Part shown: in pieces, positions 19,337-31,933 of the stretch
Layout: each line of letters opens with the position of its first letter
Position numbering within the stretch: the stretch's first letter is position 1
Assembly: GCF_022682495.2 (NCBI RefSeq)
Contig: NC_071395.1
Coordinates: 59,039,242-59,103,241, forward strand
Direction: 5' to 3'
Length of the DNA stretch: 64,000 nucleotides
Source: Desmodus rotundus
Taxonomy: Eukaryota; Chordata; Mammalia; Chiroptera; Phyllostomidae
The notes under the pieces: generated by a model
The model's database searches: none
Seen by the model: only the letters and a program-made list of their open reading frames with translations
Told to the model about the DNA's origin: nothing
Position numbers and translations under genes: made by a program

Positions 19337-21440
19337 TAATTGGGTTTTCGTTGTTGTTGGGTCATTCTTTGGTGGGTTCTTCCCTTCTGTCTGACTCACA
19401 GAGTGTCACTCCACCCTCCATGTCTTGTATACTGTTGTACAGGTGCTGCCAGAACAAAAACCAAACAGTCTAGGAAACAGACCCACACCCACAAAGATAT
19501 TCTCCACCCACAGTTACAGTATTTACAACCAATGCACCAATATCAATAAAGGTATAAAGAGATCACAACTATTATAAGAAAGGAAAAATGAATATGAGAT
19601 TACTAACAGAAAGAAAAGAGGTTTTGTGAGGGTAGAGGGAGGGACAATAATAAGAGTAGGGAACAGATACAAGGCAAAGCAGGAAATAAAATAAAATTTA
19701 CTTCATAGCTAAAAAAGGGATGAGGGAAGGTGGAATGGAGTAAGAGGAGAGAAGCATATAGTATTAGGTTAAAACCAAAATTTAATGAAAAAAATATGTA
19801 TTTGTATATATCTAGTGAAAAAAAATAACAGACAGCCACATCAAATACACACACACACACGGCCCTAAGTGCAAAAAATTGCCACAGAGGTATTAGCAAC
19901 CAATGAACTATAATTTATGTAGGTGGAATGGGAATAAGAGGGCACAAAGAAAGAAAGAAGGGCTAAGAGATGTGTAGAGGAAAGGGAAGTTATTTTGAGA
20001 GGACAGAGGGAGAGGGAATACTAAGAGTGCAGGATGAAAACCCAGCTAAGACAGAGAAGAATTAACATTTAAAATGAAAAAAGGCAGGGGCAGGAGGAAG
20101 GCAAAATAGAGTAGGAGATGGTAACAGTGATAGTTGAGATTTGAAATACAAAGATAGTTACCATCTAGTAACAAGACTGAAGAATTGTAACAACTACCTT
20201 ATCCAATACCTATGAGCGAAGATTGAAGGTGGAGAGAGAACACAGGCATTATAAGAGTGGGAAAAAGAATTGAGATAACTATTGGCAAGAAAAATGGTTT
20301 TGAGAGGCTGGTGGGGGGAGAAATAGTAAGAGTGCAGAATGGAAACAAGTTGAAGCAAGAGAGAAAACAAAATTTAAAATGAAAATAAGAGGAAAGAAGA
20401 AAGTGAAAGGGGTCAAAAAGGGAGGAGCAAAATATGAGATTTGAAATAAACTATAATATAAAATCTAATGCACAAACTTGAAGGACAAGAAATGAATGTT
20501 AAAAAACTATGCAGGAGAGGAAGTATTGCAAATCATGAATAAGACCATGGTGTTTTTCATCTTGGTAGCATCTAGTATTTACCACTTTTTTTTTTTTTCC
20601 TTTCTGGATCCATCTCTGGTGATGTCAGGCTGTGTCCAAGTCTGGCCTTAGGCAACCTGTTCAACACTACCTAGGATCCGTACTGTCTGTGGCTGACTCC
20701 TTCAGTTGTTAATCTAGTCACTCTGCACTCAGCAGTTAGGCTTAAGCACTACAGGGTGGGGCAGAGTATTTCTTGCAAGTTGGGCTATTGCTCCTCTCAA
20801 GCTGATGCCAGTTGGAGTGGAGTGTTGTGCCTGAGAGAGATGGCTCCTGTAATATGGGGATGACTCAGCACATGGATCCTGGTGGCTGCTCTTTTAGTTC
20901 TCTCCCCAAAGTCACTGGCCCCAGTCCGTCCTCAAGCATCTATAGTCCTCTCTGCTGTCCCTTTGCCAGAGTTCAGGGTAAGTGGCTGCAAATGAAAATT
21001 TATGTGTTGGCTTTTTAAAAGGCTCACTGCATCTCCAGCTGTCTGTCCTTGGCAGAGAGAAACTCTGCAATTTTTTGCAGCTGGATTTTACCCGGGTATT
21101 TTTCAGGCTCTGATACTATAGTCTGGGGAGCCCAGCTTGGGATTTAGACCCTGTACTTAGTGGGATCCACCCAGCTGCTGAAATATTCCTCCAGTACTTC
21201 AGCTGCTGACCGTGGGAGCCCAGCCAGCCCTCTCATGTTTCCTCTGCACGCCCTACCAGTCACGTTGTGGTGAAGCTGTTTTTTCTATCAGTCCGTAGTT
21301 ATAGGGCTTCCCTCCTCCTATTGTTCAGTTGTTTATTCTGGATGATTTCTCTGTAATTTATTTATAATTCCAGACTTGTCCTGGGAGGAGGTTAGTATAG
21401 CTTCAACTAACTCCTCCGCCATCTTGGATCCATCCTCCAG
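19337..21440 (-). mobile_element. Old LINE-1 5' UTR (right of the ERV)
   Basis: The minus strand begins near 21435 with the L1 5' start (GGATCCAAGATGGCGGAGGA) and runs to the ERV. Its middle, 19560-20570, is purine-rich on the plus strand. The same 5' UTR is found in plus orientation at about 43957-46880, for example AGAGGGAGAGGGAATACTAA here at about 20005-20024. With the parts further left this is one L1 of more than 6 kb before the later insertions. Confidence 0.75.
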
Positions 21441-21449
21441 ATCATTCTT

Positions 21450-21965
21450 TTTAGCCTACCAGACCACTGTCATCTTTCTTCTGGTTTGTTATTAGCTCCT
21501 CCCAATTGATCTGTCTACTCCTTCCACTCAACCTCACAAAGCAGGAAGGGTAACTTCAAAGGGCAAATTTCCTGCTTAAAACCTTTCAATGTTTTCTAGT
21601 GCAATCCAAAACCCTTACATGGTCTCCAGGCCCTGTGAAATCTGGCCCTTGCCTGCTTCTCTGGACTCTTCCTTGCCTTCCCTTGTGTTGTCTACTCTGT
21701 CATAGCTACTTCCATCTTGATATTTCTCAAGTGTGTCAAGTGTGGTGGAAGGAATTCCTTCACTCTGGAGTGCTCAATCCCCTGCAGCTCTTCATGTGGC
21801 TGTTTCATCCTTATCTAAGACTTAACTCCAAGATCACCCATTGATAAAGATCTTTTTTTTGTTCTCTGCCCCACTGTGCACTATTCTATCCCTTTCATAA
21901 CACTCATCATTCTCTGAAATCTTACTTGCTTGTATGTTTGTTGTTGGTATATGACTGTTGGCTGT
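21450..21965 (+). mobile_element. LINE-2 3' remnant
   Basis: Phrases such as CTTAAAACCTTTCAATG, CTCCAGGCCCTGTGAAATCTGGCCC and CATAACACTCATCATT resemble the conserved 3' part of mammalian L2. It is diverged, as expected of an ancient fossil. Confidence 0.6.
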
Positions 21966-22985
21966 CTCAGGCCTCTGCTCTGCAGCCTAAGCAGCCCAAA
22001 TGATATGGTGTTTAATCATGTTATCCTTCGGATAAGCCCAGTATGCCTTGCTCATATTGTCATCTTGGTTTGTGGTACCAATGACTCAATATCACCTAGT
22101 ATAAGGTAGCAAGGAAGATTACCCACCTTGTCCTCACGGTCCCTTAATAGACATCTGCAAAATCCTTTCTCTTCTCTCCTTGGATGAAATCAGTTTCCAT
22201 AATCTTGGTTACTCTTAGGTATAATAAGTCCTTTACTCACTTTGAAACCCAAGACATTCTTTGTTTTCTCAGTATGATAATGTTCAAAATAATAAAAACT
22301 AACCTCCTTAATTCTCCAATACTCCTTTTCAAAAAAACCCTTTTCCTCTCTTATCTTTTCTTCAATTTCTTACATCACTGAAGTCAGGGATGAGCCAAGT
22401 CTCTCAAAATAGTCACCAGCCCCCTCCTTTGTAAGTCCTGAACACCAGCACTAACTTGTTTGGCATGGAGGGGACGGGGATTATCTATATTTTTTCTCTG
22501 AGTTCAGTGTTAACACAGCCAAACCTGAGACTTAGAGAGTTCCTTTTATCATCCTGTTAAAAAGGCTAAGATTAAATTTGAGCTTTTTGCAGTTTTAACT
22601 CCATTGAGTTACAGAGTTTACAGTTTGTTGAATCTGCCAATTCCTTTTCACATGTGAAGTTGTTAGTGTAGGTAGCTAGTTAGTTAAGGAAGGGAGCAAA
22701 TGAAATCAGCATTAGGCCTAATAAACTAGGGAGCCGAGTTGAACATTAAGCGTGGCTTACTAGGACACTGTAACATTCACATGCTCCCCAGGAGACTATC
22801 TCATCCTCCTGAAAGGATTTAATTCCCGAGCAATCCCCTAGTGGGCAGGAAGAATCTCCCCAGGAAACACTCCATTGTTCCCCACAGGTTGGAGGGGGGT
22901 AGGGGGAAATAAGAACTGGTGAAGAGGAAATTCCTTTGCTAGGCACATGCATAGTAAAAGCCAACATGGCAACTATAAAGGTGAG
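21966..22985. other. Intergenic sequence, no feature recognised
   Basis: AT-rich unique-looking sequence. A short G-rich run is present near 22889-22907. No exon, LTR or RNA gene could be supported. Confidence 0.4.
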
Positions 22986-23344
22986 GTGTCTAGCCTTGGA
23001 AGAGGATCGGATTGGATAAAGGACATAAAACCTGGGAAGATCCAGAAAAGGATTGGTAAGAGGGAGGATTCAGCACAAGCCCACAGAAGAGCATTAAAGA
23101 AATTGGATAGTTTGAAAGGCAGCCTGCTCTTTCCCAAGCCAGAGATAATATAATAAGCTTAACAAAGGCCCCTCTTGGTAGCACACCTTCACCTGTTTGT
23201 TTCTGCATTCTCTGTCTGTAGCAGCTGCGTGGTTCCAAGCGCAGGCCCAAGCATGGGTGGAGGTGCAGCAGTGCAGCGCCCTAAAAGCGCAGCTGGGAGC
23301 AGAGATTATGCTGGACTAATGGAGCCTAGGATGATGGCATTTCA

Positions 23345-23785
23345 GTTCTGGATCCTGACCAGATGCAATATTTCCAGCTCTTACAAACGCTCTTAAAGGG
23401 CTTGGGAGTGAAAGTGAAACAAAAAAGTTTTGAGGAATTGTTTTCCTTGATTAAAAAGCATTGTCCTTCTGTCCTTTATAGTGGCTCCTATAGACCCCTC
23501 TCCCCACTATCCGGATGGAGGGATGGGGAGAAAATGCAGACAATTGTAGCTGAATAAAAGTAAATAAATAAAATTTAAAAAAAAGCATTGTTACTGGTTT
23601 CAGCCATCAGGAAAGGCTGCTTTAAATTTGGAGGTTTGGAGACAAGTTATGCGGGCTTTGCGTCTAGCTCATCAGCAGGGGGAGCGAATCCCTTTGTCTG
23701 TGTGGTCGCTTTGTAACCTCGTTTCCTTGGCTCTGGAGCCGCTGCAATCTGACTCCAAAGAGTCAGTTTGTCGCCTCGCAAGGTG
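23345..23785 (+). pseudogene. ERV gag matrix region
   Basis: The reading LDPDQMQYFQLLQTLLKGLG, then an L1 scrap, then WFQPSGKAALNLEVWRQVM is a helical matrix domain of betaretrovirus type. It would line the inner virion membrane. It stops at 23784. Confidence 0.65.
23453..23591 (+). mobile_element. 5'-truncated L1 scrap with target duplication
   Basis: AAAAAGCATTGT at 23453-23464 recurs at 23580-23591. Between them lie about 115 bp of L1 3' UTR (GGATGGGGAGAAAATGCAGA) with an A-rich tail. It splits the gag matrix frame. Confidence 0.85.
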
Positions 23786-24350
23786 ACAGATATTGAGGAT
23801 CATAAAACTAAGTCTTGGCTCTCCAGAGCCTATGAGTCGGCGGATGAAATTCCCGCCCGACCTTAATCTCCAATTCCAGGACCTATTCCTGCACCCGGTG
23901 GTATCGCCCAGACGTTTAAATCAGTGGCTCAGAAACATGAAAGCTGGGAAACGTTGCATCATGAGAATTTGTTTGTTGAAGAAAATGCCACACAAAGAGA
24001 AAGTAAAAGAGTATTTACGGCGCTACAAGCCGAGAGCTCTGACTTGGAGGAAGAGTCAGAGGAGGAAAAAGAGAAATTAAGACAAGAAATGAAAAGTCTT
24101 TAAAAAGATATGCATAAGTTAATAAAAGCAATACAGGCTCCTGAGAAGAAAGTGGAAAAGGAAAAAGAAAAGTTGGAGCCTAAGTTGGAGAAATTGCCTT
24201 TAACCCCTTCAGCTCCTCCTGCACTATGCCCCATATGGGGTAAAGGTATGCACTGGGCAAGTGAGTGCCGCTCTAAATTTAATAAGGTGGGACAGCCTCT
24301 TCAGCGACAGGGAAACTGGGGGAAGGGCACGAAGGCTCAGAACCCAAGAA
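23786..24350 (+). pseudogene. ERV gag C-terminal part with a damaged zinc knuckle
   Basis: A Glu/Lys-rich linker (EEESEEEKEKLRQEMKSL) precedes a stop and then a nucleocapsid segment, [19 protein letters not shown] knuckle needs Cys at the fourth position; here it is Trp, so the zinc site is broken. The capsid domain is absent. Confidence 0.6.
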
Positions 24351-24369
24351 TAAACAATACGAGCTTCCA

Positions 24370-26343
24370 ATTCCATTCATTATATGGATGATATTTTATT
24401 CTCTCATGAAGACAAAGATATTCTATCAAAGATGTTTCAGATAGCTATAAAAGAATTAGCTAAGTATGGGTTAATAATAGCTCCAGAAAAAATTCAGCAA
24501 ACTTCACCTTTTAACTATTTAGGCACCAAGATTGAGGAACAAAAAACTTTTCCTCAAAAGGTGCAACTAAGAATGGATTGTTTGAAAACTCAATGATTTT
24601 CAGAAACTATTGGGAGACATTAATTGGCTCAGACCTTCATTAGGTATTCCTACCTATATATTGCAAAGTTTGTTTTTAACCTTGCAAGGCAATCCTGATC
24701 TTAATAGTCCCAGAACTTTGTCAACAGTAGCCAAAGAAGAATTGGCCATAATTGAACAGCAAATGCAAAATGCTTATTAAGATAGGATCGATCCGTATTT
24801 ACCTACCAGTCTTATTATTTTTCCTTCCAATCACTCTCCTACAGGAATTCTTTGGCAAGACAGAAAAGTTTTGGAATGGTTATTTTTGCCACACAAAGAT
24901 ACTAAAAGGTTATCTACTTATCTCCTTAAAATTGCTAATTTGATCATCAAAGGACGTTTAAGATTAAGACAACTAATAGCTCAAGATCCTAGAGAGATCG
25001 TTGTACCCTTAACACAGGATGAGATCAGTCAAAGCTATAAACTCTCAGATAATTGGCAAATAGCGGTTGGTGATTTTATTGGGAGAATTCATAACAGCTA
25101 TCCTAAGGATAAAAGAATTTCATTTTTGAAAAGGACTCAGTGGATTTTACCTAAAAAAATTAAACTGTAGCCCATACCTAAAGCTGATATGTATTATACT
25201 AATGCCAACAAAACAGGTATGGCTGGATATCATGGGCCAGCCACAAAAGTGATTCAAACACCGTATAACTCAGTTCAGAAAGCAGAATTAAGTGCCATTA
25301 TTCTATTACTTACAGATATTTCTGATGCCATTAATATTGTTATTGACTCTCAGTATGTAGAACAAGTTGTGTTGAATATTGAAACAATGACATTAATACC
25401 TGATGCTACTGAAATTACCAGGTTGTTTTCAGAAATGCAACATCTCCTCTGGGGCAGAACAAATCCAATTTTTATTACTCATATTTGAGCCCATACAGGA
25501 CTTCCAGGATCCACGGCACAAAATAATGATATTATTGATCAATTATTGATTGGATCAGTGGAATTAGCCTCCAAGTTTCATCAAAAAATACATACTAACA
25601 AAGCGAGTCTTATTTAAAAATTTTCTATTACTCATGAACAGGCCTGAACAATTCTAAGACAATGTCCTCAATGTAGTATTATTCAGGCAAATCCTTATCC
25701 TACTGAAGTAAATCCTAGGGGGGATAAAGCCAATATGTTATGGCAAATGGATGTTACCCATGTCCCCTCTTTTGGAAAGCTTTCATATGTACACTGTTCA
25801 ATGGATACTTACTCAGGAATGTCATGGGCTACAGCATTAAGTGGAAAAAAGGCCTTTCATGTCATTCAACATTTATATGAAGCCTTTAATGTTTTACAAT
25901 TTCCTCAGCAAATTAAAACTGATAATGCCTCTGCTTATATGTCTATGAAATTACAAAACTTTTTTAAGGAATGGAATATCCAACGTTCTACAGGTATCCC
26001 TTACAATCCTCAAGGTCAAGCTATTATTGAAAGAAGTCATAGAACCTTGAAAGCTATGTTGCAAAAACAAAAAGGGGGAGATAAGGGATCATTAGTATCA
26101 CCTCATATGAAACTTCATTCAGCTCTTTTTACTCGCAATTTTTTGAATGTTGGAGCAGCCAATCTATCTGCAGCTGATAGACATTGGGTCAAGGAAACTT
26201 CCTCAGTTCTTAATCAACCTGTGTTCTACAAAAATATTAATGATTGGTGGGAAAAAAAGCTTCATCAAAAGATGGGGCCAAGGTTTTGCTCATGTCATTT
26301 CAGAATTAGGAACAGAAATTTGGTTACCTGCCAGGCACATTAA
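24370..26343 (+). pseudogene. ERV pol: RT (from YMDD), RNase H and integrase, with stops
   Basis: The frame begins just before the RT active site YMDD (24381-24392) and continues through the RT thumb and connection. An RNase H-like part lies at about 25190-25490 (YTNANKTGMAGYHG, KAELSAI). Integrase runs from about 25600: CPQC of the zinc domain near 25660, then the catalytic Asp in WQMDVTHV, the second in IKTDNASAY and the Glu in QAIIERSHR. Stops occur near 24778, 25168, 25486, 25615 and 25645. The enzyme would copy and integrate viral DNA; this copy cannot. RT N-terminus and protease are missing upstream. Confidence 0.8.
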
Positions 26344-26397
26344 GCCTCAGGAATGAATTGGCAAAGATATTTCGACTAGAATCCTCCAGTAGATAAC

Positions 26398-27832
26398 ATG
26401 CAACGTCTTACTCTGGGGAGGACCACTGTTAGAGTTCCTCTACCCCGTACCCGGGGTGCTCCACTTCCAACCTGGGGGCAAATCAAAAAGTTAACAAATG
26501 AAGGGGAAAAGATGTTAGAACAAACTGGCCAGGCTAAAACAGCCACTAATTTGTTTTTGGCCATGATTGAGTTGCTGTCTCTCCCGTAAGTAATGTTACT
26601 CACTATAGTTATTGGGCTTATATTCCTAACCCCCCTATTAACAGAGGAGTGCATTGGTGGGATAGCCCTGTTCCCATTTATGTTAATGAAAGTTCAAGGT
26701 CACCAGGGCCACATGATATTAGAGGACCATTAGTGCCAAGTGAGGAGGGAACAAAAGTGAATTACTATGAGGTAGGGGTAGAAGGGTTACCTATATGTAT
26801 TGGATATGGGACTCATTGTCTTAAGAGTCAAGCACAGGCGTGGCTTTCCATTGTTAAAAACAGCACTTGGAAAGATGGCGGCCGAAGAAAAATATTTATT
26901 TTGCAAGGACATGGGTTTAAAGGTAAGAGAAGTGAAGGAAGTCTTGCACCTCCTGACCTTCCTCCATGCCAGACCACTACCGTTGCACACATTAGTGAAT
27001 GGGTGCATTGGGAGGTCTGCAGAGGAGAATGTGCCTGAGTTTTAATTAATAATTCCCAAGGAAGCATCATTGATTGGAGCCCTCGTGGCTCTGCTCAGGT
27101 GGCAGGGCAAGGAAGAGATTTACGATGGCATAGGAATGAAACTGATACATTTAGAACAAGTGGAAATGGATCTATTGTGTGGCATGGAGGAGGCATGGCC
27201 CCTAGTGCTCTGCACTTACTCAGTGACCCAATACAACATTTGTGGAAACTGGTTTTGGCCTTAGGCTATATGTCAGCTTGGAAAGGGCACCTATGGAAGA
27301 ATGTTAATACTAATCAAACTGACTTAGAATTTAATAAGAATACTATTCATTATGTCTCAGCTTGTGTTAGATTACCCTATCTATTAATAGTCGGGCCTGC
27401 CCAGTGGCACTCGCATAATTATTCCATTACTTGTCATAATTTCTCCTCATATACTTGCCTTAATTCTTCTATGCCTTTTGATCAATCTCAAGATAGCATT
27501 TATATTCTCAAGGCTTGAACAGGACTTTGGTTACCTGTGAACTTGAATCGTCTGTGGCAAAATTCACCTTCCATGACGTTATTCCAGCACCTGGTTGAAA
27601 CATTGAAGAAAAGAACAAAAAGGATGATTGGATTTCTTATTTCTTTAATAATTGGACTAATTACTGTGACTGCGACCGCTGCTACGGCTGGAGTGGCTTT
27701 AAGTCAAGTCTGGAGAAGAGGGTCCAAAGGAGAAGAACGAACAGAACAAAGAGCTGCTGTCTTTTCGCTTATGCTGCACAAAATCCAGCAAAAACAAGAA
27801 GTGGGAAGTGTGGAAGAAGGCCTTGAGAAATG
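26398..27832 (+). pseudogene. ERV env, SU and start of TM, truncated
   Basis: The reading opens at 26398, with PTWGQIKKLTNEGEK near 26470, a hydrophobic signal-like segment near 26545-26600 and then a cysteine-bearing SU with N-linked sites. Stops occur at 27037 and 27516. A basic cleavage-like motif KKRTKR (around 27612) precedes a hydrophobic fusion-peptide-like segment (GLITVTATAATAGVAL). After 27715 homology to TM is lost, so the membrane anchor is missing. The layout is that of HML-type betaretroviral Env. It is a broken entry glycoprotein with no expected activity. Confidence 0.75.
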
Positions 27833-27882
27833 AATTGTTCTCACGCATGAGTCTGGTGAAAGGCAGGGCAACAAGGGAAGAG

Positions 27883-28250
27883 TTGTTCACCCTGACATGA
27901 CTGGCAAGCTGGCATTCAAGCTTACCTTGGAGGCATGCCACCAAGAACTGAACAATCTTGCTTGTTCCCTGAAATTCACCAGAGGCATGGAATGGCCTTG
28001 GTTATGTATACACTTGAACCTAACCTTGCTGGGAGTGTACGCGTTTGATAACAGTTGCTTTTTGCTTTGAATGCATTGCTATCCACCCTCTTTTTTCTCC
28101 TGCTCAATAAATATGATGAGAAAATCCAGCTTGGGGCTCTTCAGTCTGATGCTGCTGAGTTCTCTGCTTCTCATCTTATCATCCAGATCAGCAATTGGTC
28201 TTTGTTTGCCACCATTCACACTGCAACACTGACCCTCTTGGTAGACACTC
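27883..28250 (+). repeat. Possible 3' LTR remnant of the class II ERV
   Basis: A weak purine run (CAACAAGGGAAGAG) is followed by TGTTCACCCTG, and a CAATAAA poly-A signal lies near 28104. No 5' counterpart was found, so the boundaries are guesses. Confidence 0.25.
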
Positions 28251-28559
28251 ATGCTCACCAGGCCCAGGACTTATTCCATAGCAAGACAGAGCTAAACCAC
28301 CTGGTTGTGGATAAGACACAGGGCACCTGGGGACAGTCTTTTATTTTTGCTCCAATAAATCTTACCATTACACCTCACCCTGCTATGGGTGGGTCCCGGA
28401 AATGCTTTTCTCCTGACTCTGGGGAAGAACCCTATTTGTTTCAGCAACAAAGTTGCTAAGTTTCCTCAACATGAACTACCACTAACTAGGCCTGTATCCA
28501 TGTTGGCAACATTATATTTACCCTCATGACATTTATTTTTTTCTATACTCTAGTGACAC

Positions 28560-28900
28560 CTTTCTTATTTCCTTCCTTGGGATAAACCAAATCTAATAAT
28601 AGTGCCCTATCCTTGTCAGGGTGGGCGGGGATATCCGCCTGGCAGCCTGAGCGAGGGGAACCACCAATGATGGATCGCGGCCTTGTTCCAGGAGACCAAT
28701 CCCTAGCCCTCAAGGGGAGCCAATCAGAATTTGGTGTATAAAACCCCGCCATATTCCCTCTTGGCACGACTTCCCTGGCCCTGCTCCCCCTTTTGGAGAA
28801 TTTCGGGGGAGAGTGCAAACCCCAATAAAGGTCTGTACTGCCTAATTTTGTGGCTGATTGGCATTTATTCCTCAGCGGAGCCTAAGAAAACCTTTCAATC
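28560..28900 (+). promoter_or_regulatory. LTR-like promoter fragment (CCAAT, TATAAAA, AATAAA)
   Basis: CCAAT boxes lie at 28696-28700 and 28720-28724, TATAAAA at 28737-28743 and AATAAA at 28824-28829. This spacing is typical of U3-R of a gammaretrovirus-like LTR. The sequence does not match the LTRs of the ERV at 30-39 kb, so it may be a solo LTR or fragment of another family. Confidence 0.45.
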
Positions 28901-30070
28901 CTCTAGCTATCAATATCTTTTCTCCAAATAGAAAAACCATTTTCTACCCTCTAACCCAAGATGTAGTTAACCCACTGTTCTAAGACCCTGACAGGACTCA
29001 CTGGCAGTTTATGCCCTGACTTTTACCAGATCCACAGACAGCCTCAGTCCTGCTCAGGCCCCAGACAGTATCTGCACTAGTGCTTCCCCTCAGTCCTTAT
29101 CCAATTGGTGCCCGCCCTTCTCGCGTCTGTTTCCTCCAGCCAACAAACGTCGCGGGGAGCCTCACTGGGCCGTGCCTGTGCCCTGTGGCAGATACCACCC
29201 AAGCGTGGCTTCGTGGTCTGTGACAGCAAGTGGCCCAGAGGGAGGCTGTATATCAGATACTGGCGCGCACTCTTCATTCTGCTCCTGGCTGGCTGTGCCC
29301 CACGCTGGGTTCAGAGGCATCTGCTGTAGTCCACAGGGCAGAGGCCATGAAAGAGAAGGGAGTCTGCATTGAGACTTGCCATCGGAAACGTTGCCACAGC
29401 AGGGGTGCTGACTGTTACCCACAGCACCCCCCCCTCAACCTCCCCTCCCCCCCGCCCGCCGTTGTTAGGCGACCTTGTTTTAGGTGTTACATGTGGTGGA
29501 GCAGGACCTCTTGGACCCAATTGCAAGCAAGGTGACCCGGCTCAGGCAGGAGGGTGCCTCCTGCGCTCCCATCGCTCTTGCCATCTCCCTCCCAACCAAA
29601 CTGCACTTCGTGCCCACATGTCTCTGTCCCCCAAGGGTGACCAGGGCTAGTGCGGCCACCCCACCACTCGCCAACCTGCCAGGCTGCCGAGTACTTGCGG
29701 ATGATCTATGGGTGTATAACTTGTTTATCACCCAGGCTGTGGCAGAAATCCGTGCACCTGGGCCTTGGCTGTGTTGTCGAAGAAGTGAAAGTGTTTCTAG
29801 AATAAATGCCCAGGGAAGGAAAAAAGGATTGGAATTTAGGCAGGGAAGTTTTGGGCGTTTAGAATCCAAGCACTCCCACCACTCCTAATCCTCACCCCCT
29901 TGTGAAGACAGAAACCTGATTTGGCCTCTGTAGAACCTAGGTTTCTGTGGAGTGGATGGGTGAGGACAGCTCAAAGATGGGTTTCCTCTAGTTGAGGAAG
30001 TATCTGCTCACTCCCAGTTCCCCAACCTCCCCCAGTTCAGTATTGCTCCGCTGGCAGGGTATGCATGTTA
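28901..30070. other. Unassigned sequence with a GC-rich block
   Basis: 29100-29890 is GC-rich with some CpG and has several overlapping open frames, the longest 134 residues at 29484-29888 plus. I recognise no protein in any frame and no repeat family. The flanks are ordinary AT-rich DNA. Confidence 0.35.
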
Positions 30071-30074
30071 ACAC

Positions 30075-30386
30075 TGCATGCCCTGCGAGCCTATCAGTGA
30101 CCAGAGGAATGTGATTGTTAAATAAAATATTCCTTTGCCTTTTGGGCCTTGCTTTTCAGGAAATATGTACTATATATATAATTTTTACATCTTAGTTTTT
30201 GTATAGATTTTTGTTCTTGTGTTATTTTAGCTCTTGAATCTATATAGTAGTTTTAGTAACAAATGTTTAAACAGTTATTTTAGCCAGATATTTTGTTAAT
30301 TAAACAAGAGATTCCTTTTCTGTCCACTGAACTGCATTTCCAGAGTTTTTGCCTGTTGGTAGCAAGTGGTAAGGGGTTCAATAACA
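30075..30386 (+). repeat. 5' LTR of the class I ERV, U3 largely missing
   Basis: About 310 bp match the 3' LTR's last third (GTTAAATAAAATATTCCTTT at 30117-30136 compared with 38977-38996) through to a terminal AATAACA. The GC-rich U3 of the 3' LTR has no counterpart to the left. Confidence 0.75.
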
Positions 30387-30639
30387 GAAAATGGTTCCTC
30401 TGTTGGGACCCTAGCTGCTCATGTCAGGTGGGTGTGGAGGAGTGGGACTGTGAGTTTTCCCAGGTGCTGGAAAATTCTCTGCATGCCCACTAGAGGCATC
30501 AGATGCCTGAATGAGCCTGGCAGGTGGAAAGGAAATGGGTCTGGGAAGGGGATAGACTATAAGAAGGAGGAAGGATAACTTGAGTTTTGGGACTGTGAAC
30601 CAGGGTCCAGGTGAAGACTGGCCAAGCTTTGGGGAGGCC

Positions 30640-31870
30640 ATTGGTTGGGGTCCACTGTGAGGTCAGTTGGTAGAAGGCTTGCTTGTGAGCACTGGTTTGG
30701 AATAATGGAGTTGTGGGTTTTAGTTTTACTTATATGTTCACAGTTTGCCAGTATTCCTTCAGTCATAGCTCTAGGCCTGTACGTCTGGGCTAATAATAGC
30801 AATTCTGTGATGGTTCCTGGAGGGAGCCCACTGGGTAGGATTTTGACAGACTAGAGCATGTACTGCCATTATCCAATGTCCAAGGAGGTATTGACTTATT
30901 ATTGTAATACTGTGTGGCCTATATATGTTTTGCATTGTGGGGAAAGGTGGCCCATGGATGGCTCCCTAGATTACTGGACCACTATGCAATTGGAACAACA
31001 TTGTCAACAGTTGCACAAATGGGATGAGATCTGTTATGTCAAGGCATTTATGTCATTGCATAACAGGGTTTCACCAGAGACAGAGGTCCACTTGAAGGTA
31101 CAGAGAAGGGAAGGAGCCTTGAAACTGCCTCCTCATAGTAAGGCAAGGGAAGAAAAGGAGAGTAAGGAGAAAAACTTCATAAATGCCCTGAACCCAGGGG
31201 ACTCAGGGTGAGTAGCAGGAGGAAGCTCTCTGTCATCACCCCCACCAATAGCTACCCCTGAAATAGGTCTCAGAGAGCCAATGGCCCCATCCCTGTATGA
31301 CAAGAGATGGGTTTCCCCCTCAAAGACCTATCAGGGCACCCAATTTGGCCAGGGAGCCTCCCTATTTGGAGCAAGGCAGTTTCCTTTGAGGCAATACCTA
31401 TACATGTAGTAAATCAGGAAGGCCAGCCCACTGGCTACTATTGGGCCCATACTCTGTTCTCCACTTCAGACTTACTGAATTGGACGAATCCCAACCCCAC
31501 ATATAGGGAAAATCCTCAGAGAATGGCAGATCTTATTGCCTCCATTTTTGTCACTCATCATCCAAACTGGGCAGATGTGCAGGCTCTCCTTAACATCTTG
31601 TTAACTGCAGATGAGAGATGGCTGGTTATAAATAAAGCAAATGAAGAGGCCCAATGTTTCCACCAAGAAAATCCCAATGGGAACCCCAACTTAGCCGGGG
31701 CAATTCCCTTGACAAAGCCTGACTAGAACCCAAATGGTGGGGGGCCTAGCCTTCCTAGAACATTTCAGAAAGTGCATACTGGAAGGGCTTAAGAAGGAGG
31801 TGTCTACACAAAAGAGCATGAATATGATACAGGCCCTTCAAAAAAAACACAACAAAAACAAATGAAGACC
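30640..31870 (+). pseudogene. ERV gag: matrix and capsid, broken
   Basis: PLGRILTD at about 30829-30852, followed after a stop by CNTVWPIYVLHCGERWPMDG, looks like a class I matrix domain. 31160-31700 reads a capsid-type sequence (PTGYYWAHTLFSTSDLLNW; LIASIFVTHHPNWADVQALL). Stops occur at 30851, 31209 and 31724. It would be the virion structural polyprotein. Confidence 0.65.
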
Positions 31871-31933
31871 CTTCTGAATTTTTAGTGAGGCCTATAGGGA
31901 GCACACTGATGCTGATCCACAGGCACGAAAGTG

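Larger units (their letters stand above)
23200..28250 (+). mobile_element. Defective betaretrovirus-like (class II, HML-like) ERV
   Basis: Order on the plus strand: leader (about 23200-23340), gag matrix part (23345-23785), gag C-terminal part with zinc knuckle (23790-24350), pol from the RT active site to integrase (24370-26343), env (26398-27832) and a doubtful 3' LTR. Capsid, protease and the N-terminal half of RT are deleted. No 5' LTR or primer-binding site is recognisable. Class II membership rests on the Env N-terminus and fusion-peptide region and on the single-CCHC nucleocapsid seen. Many stops show it is a fossil. Confidence 0.75.
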
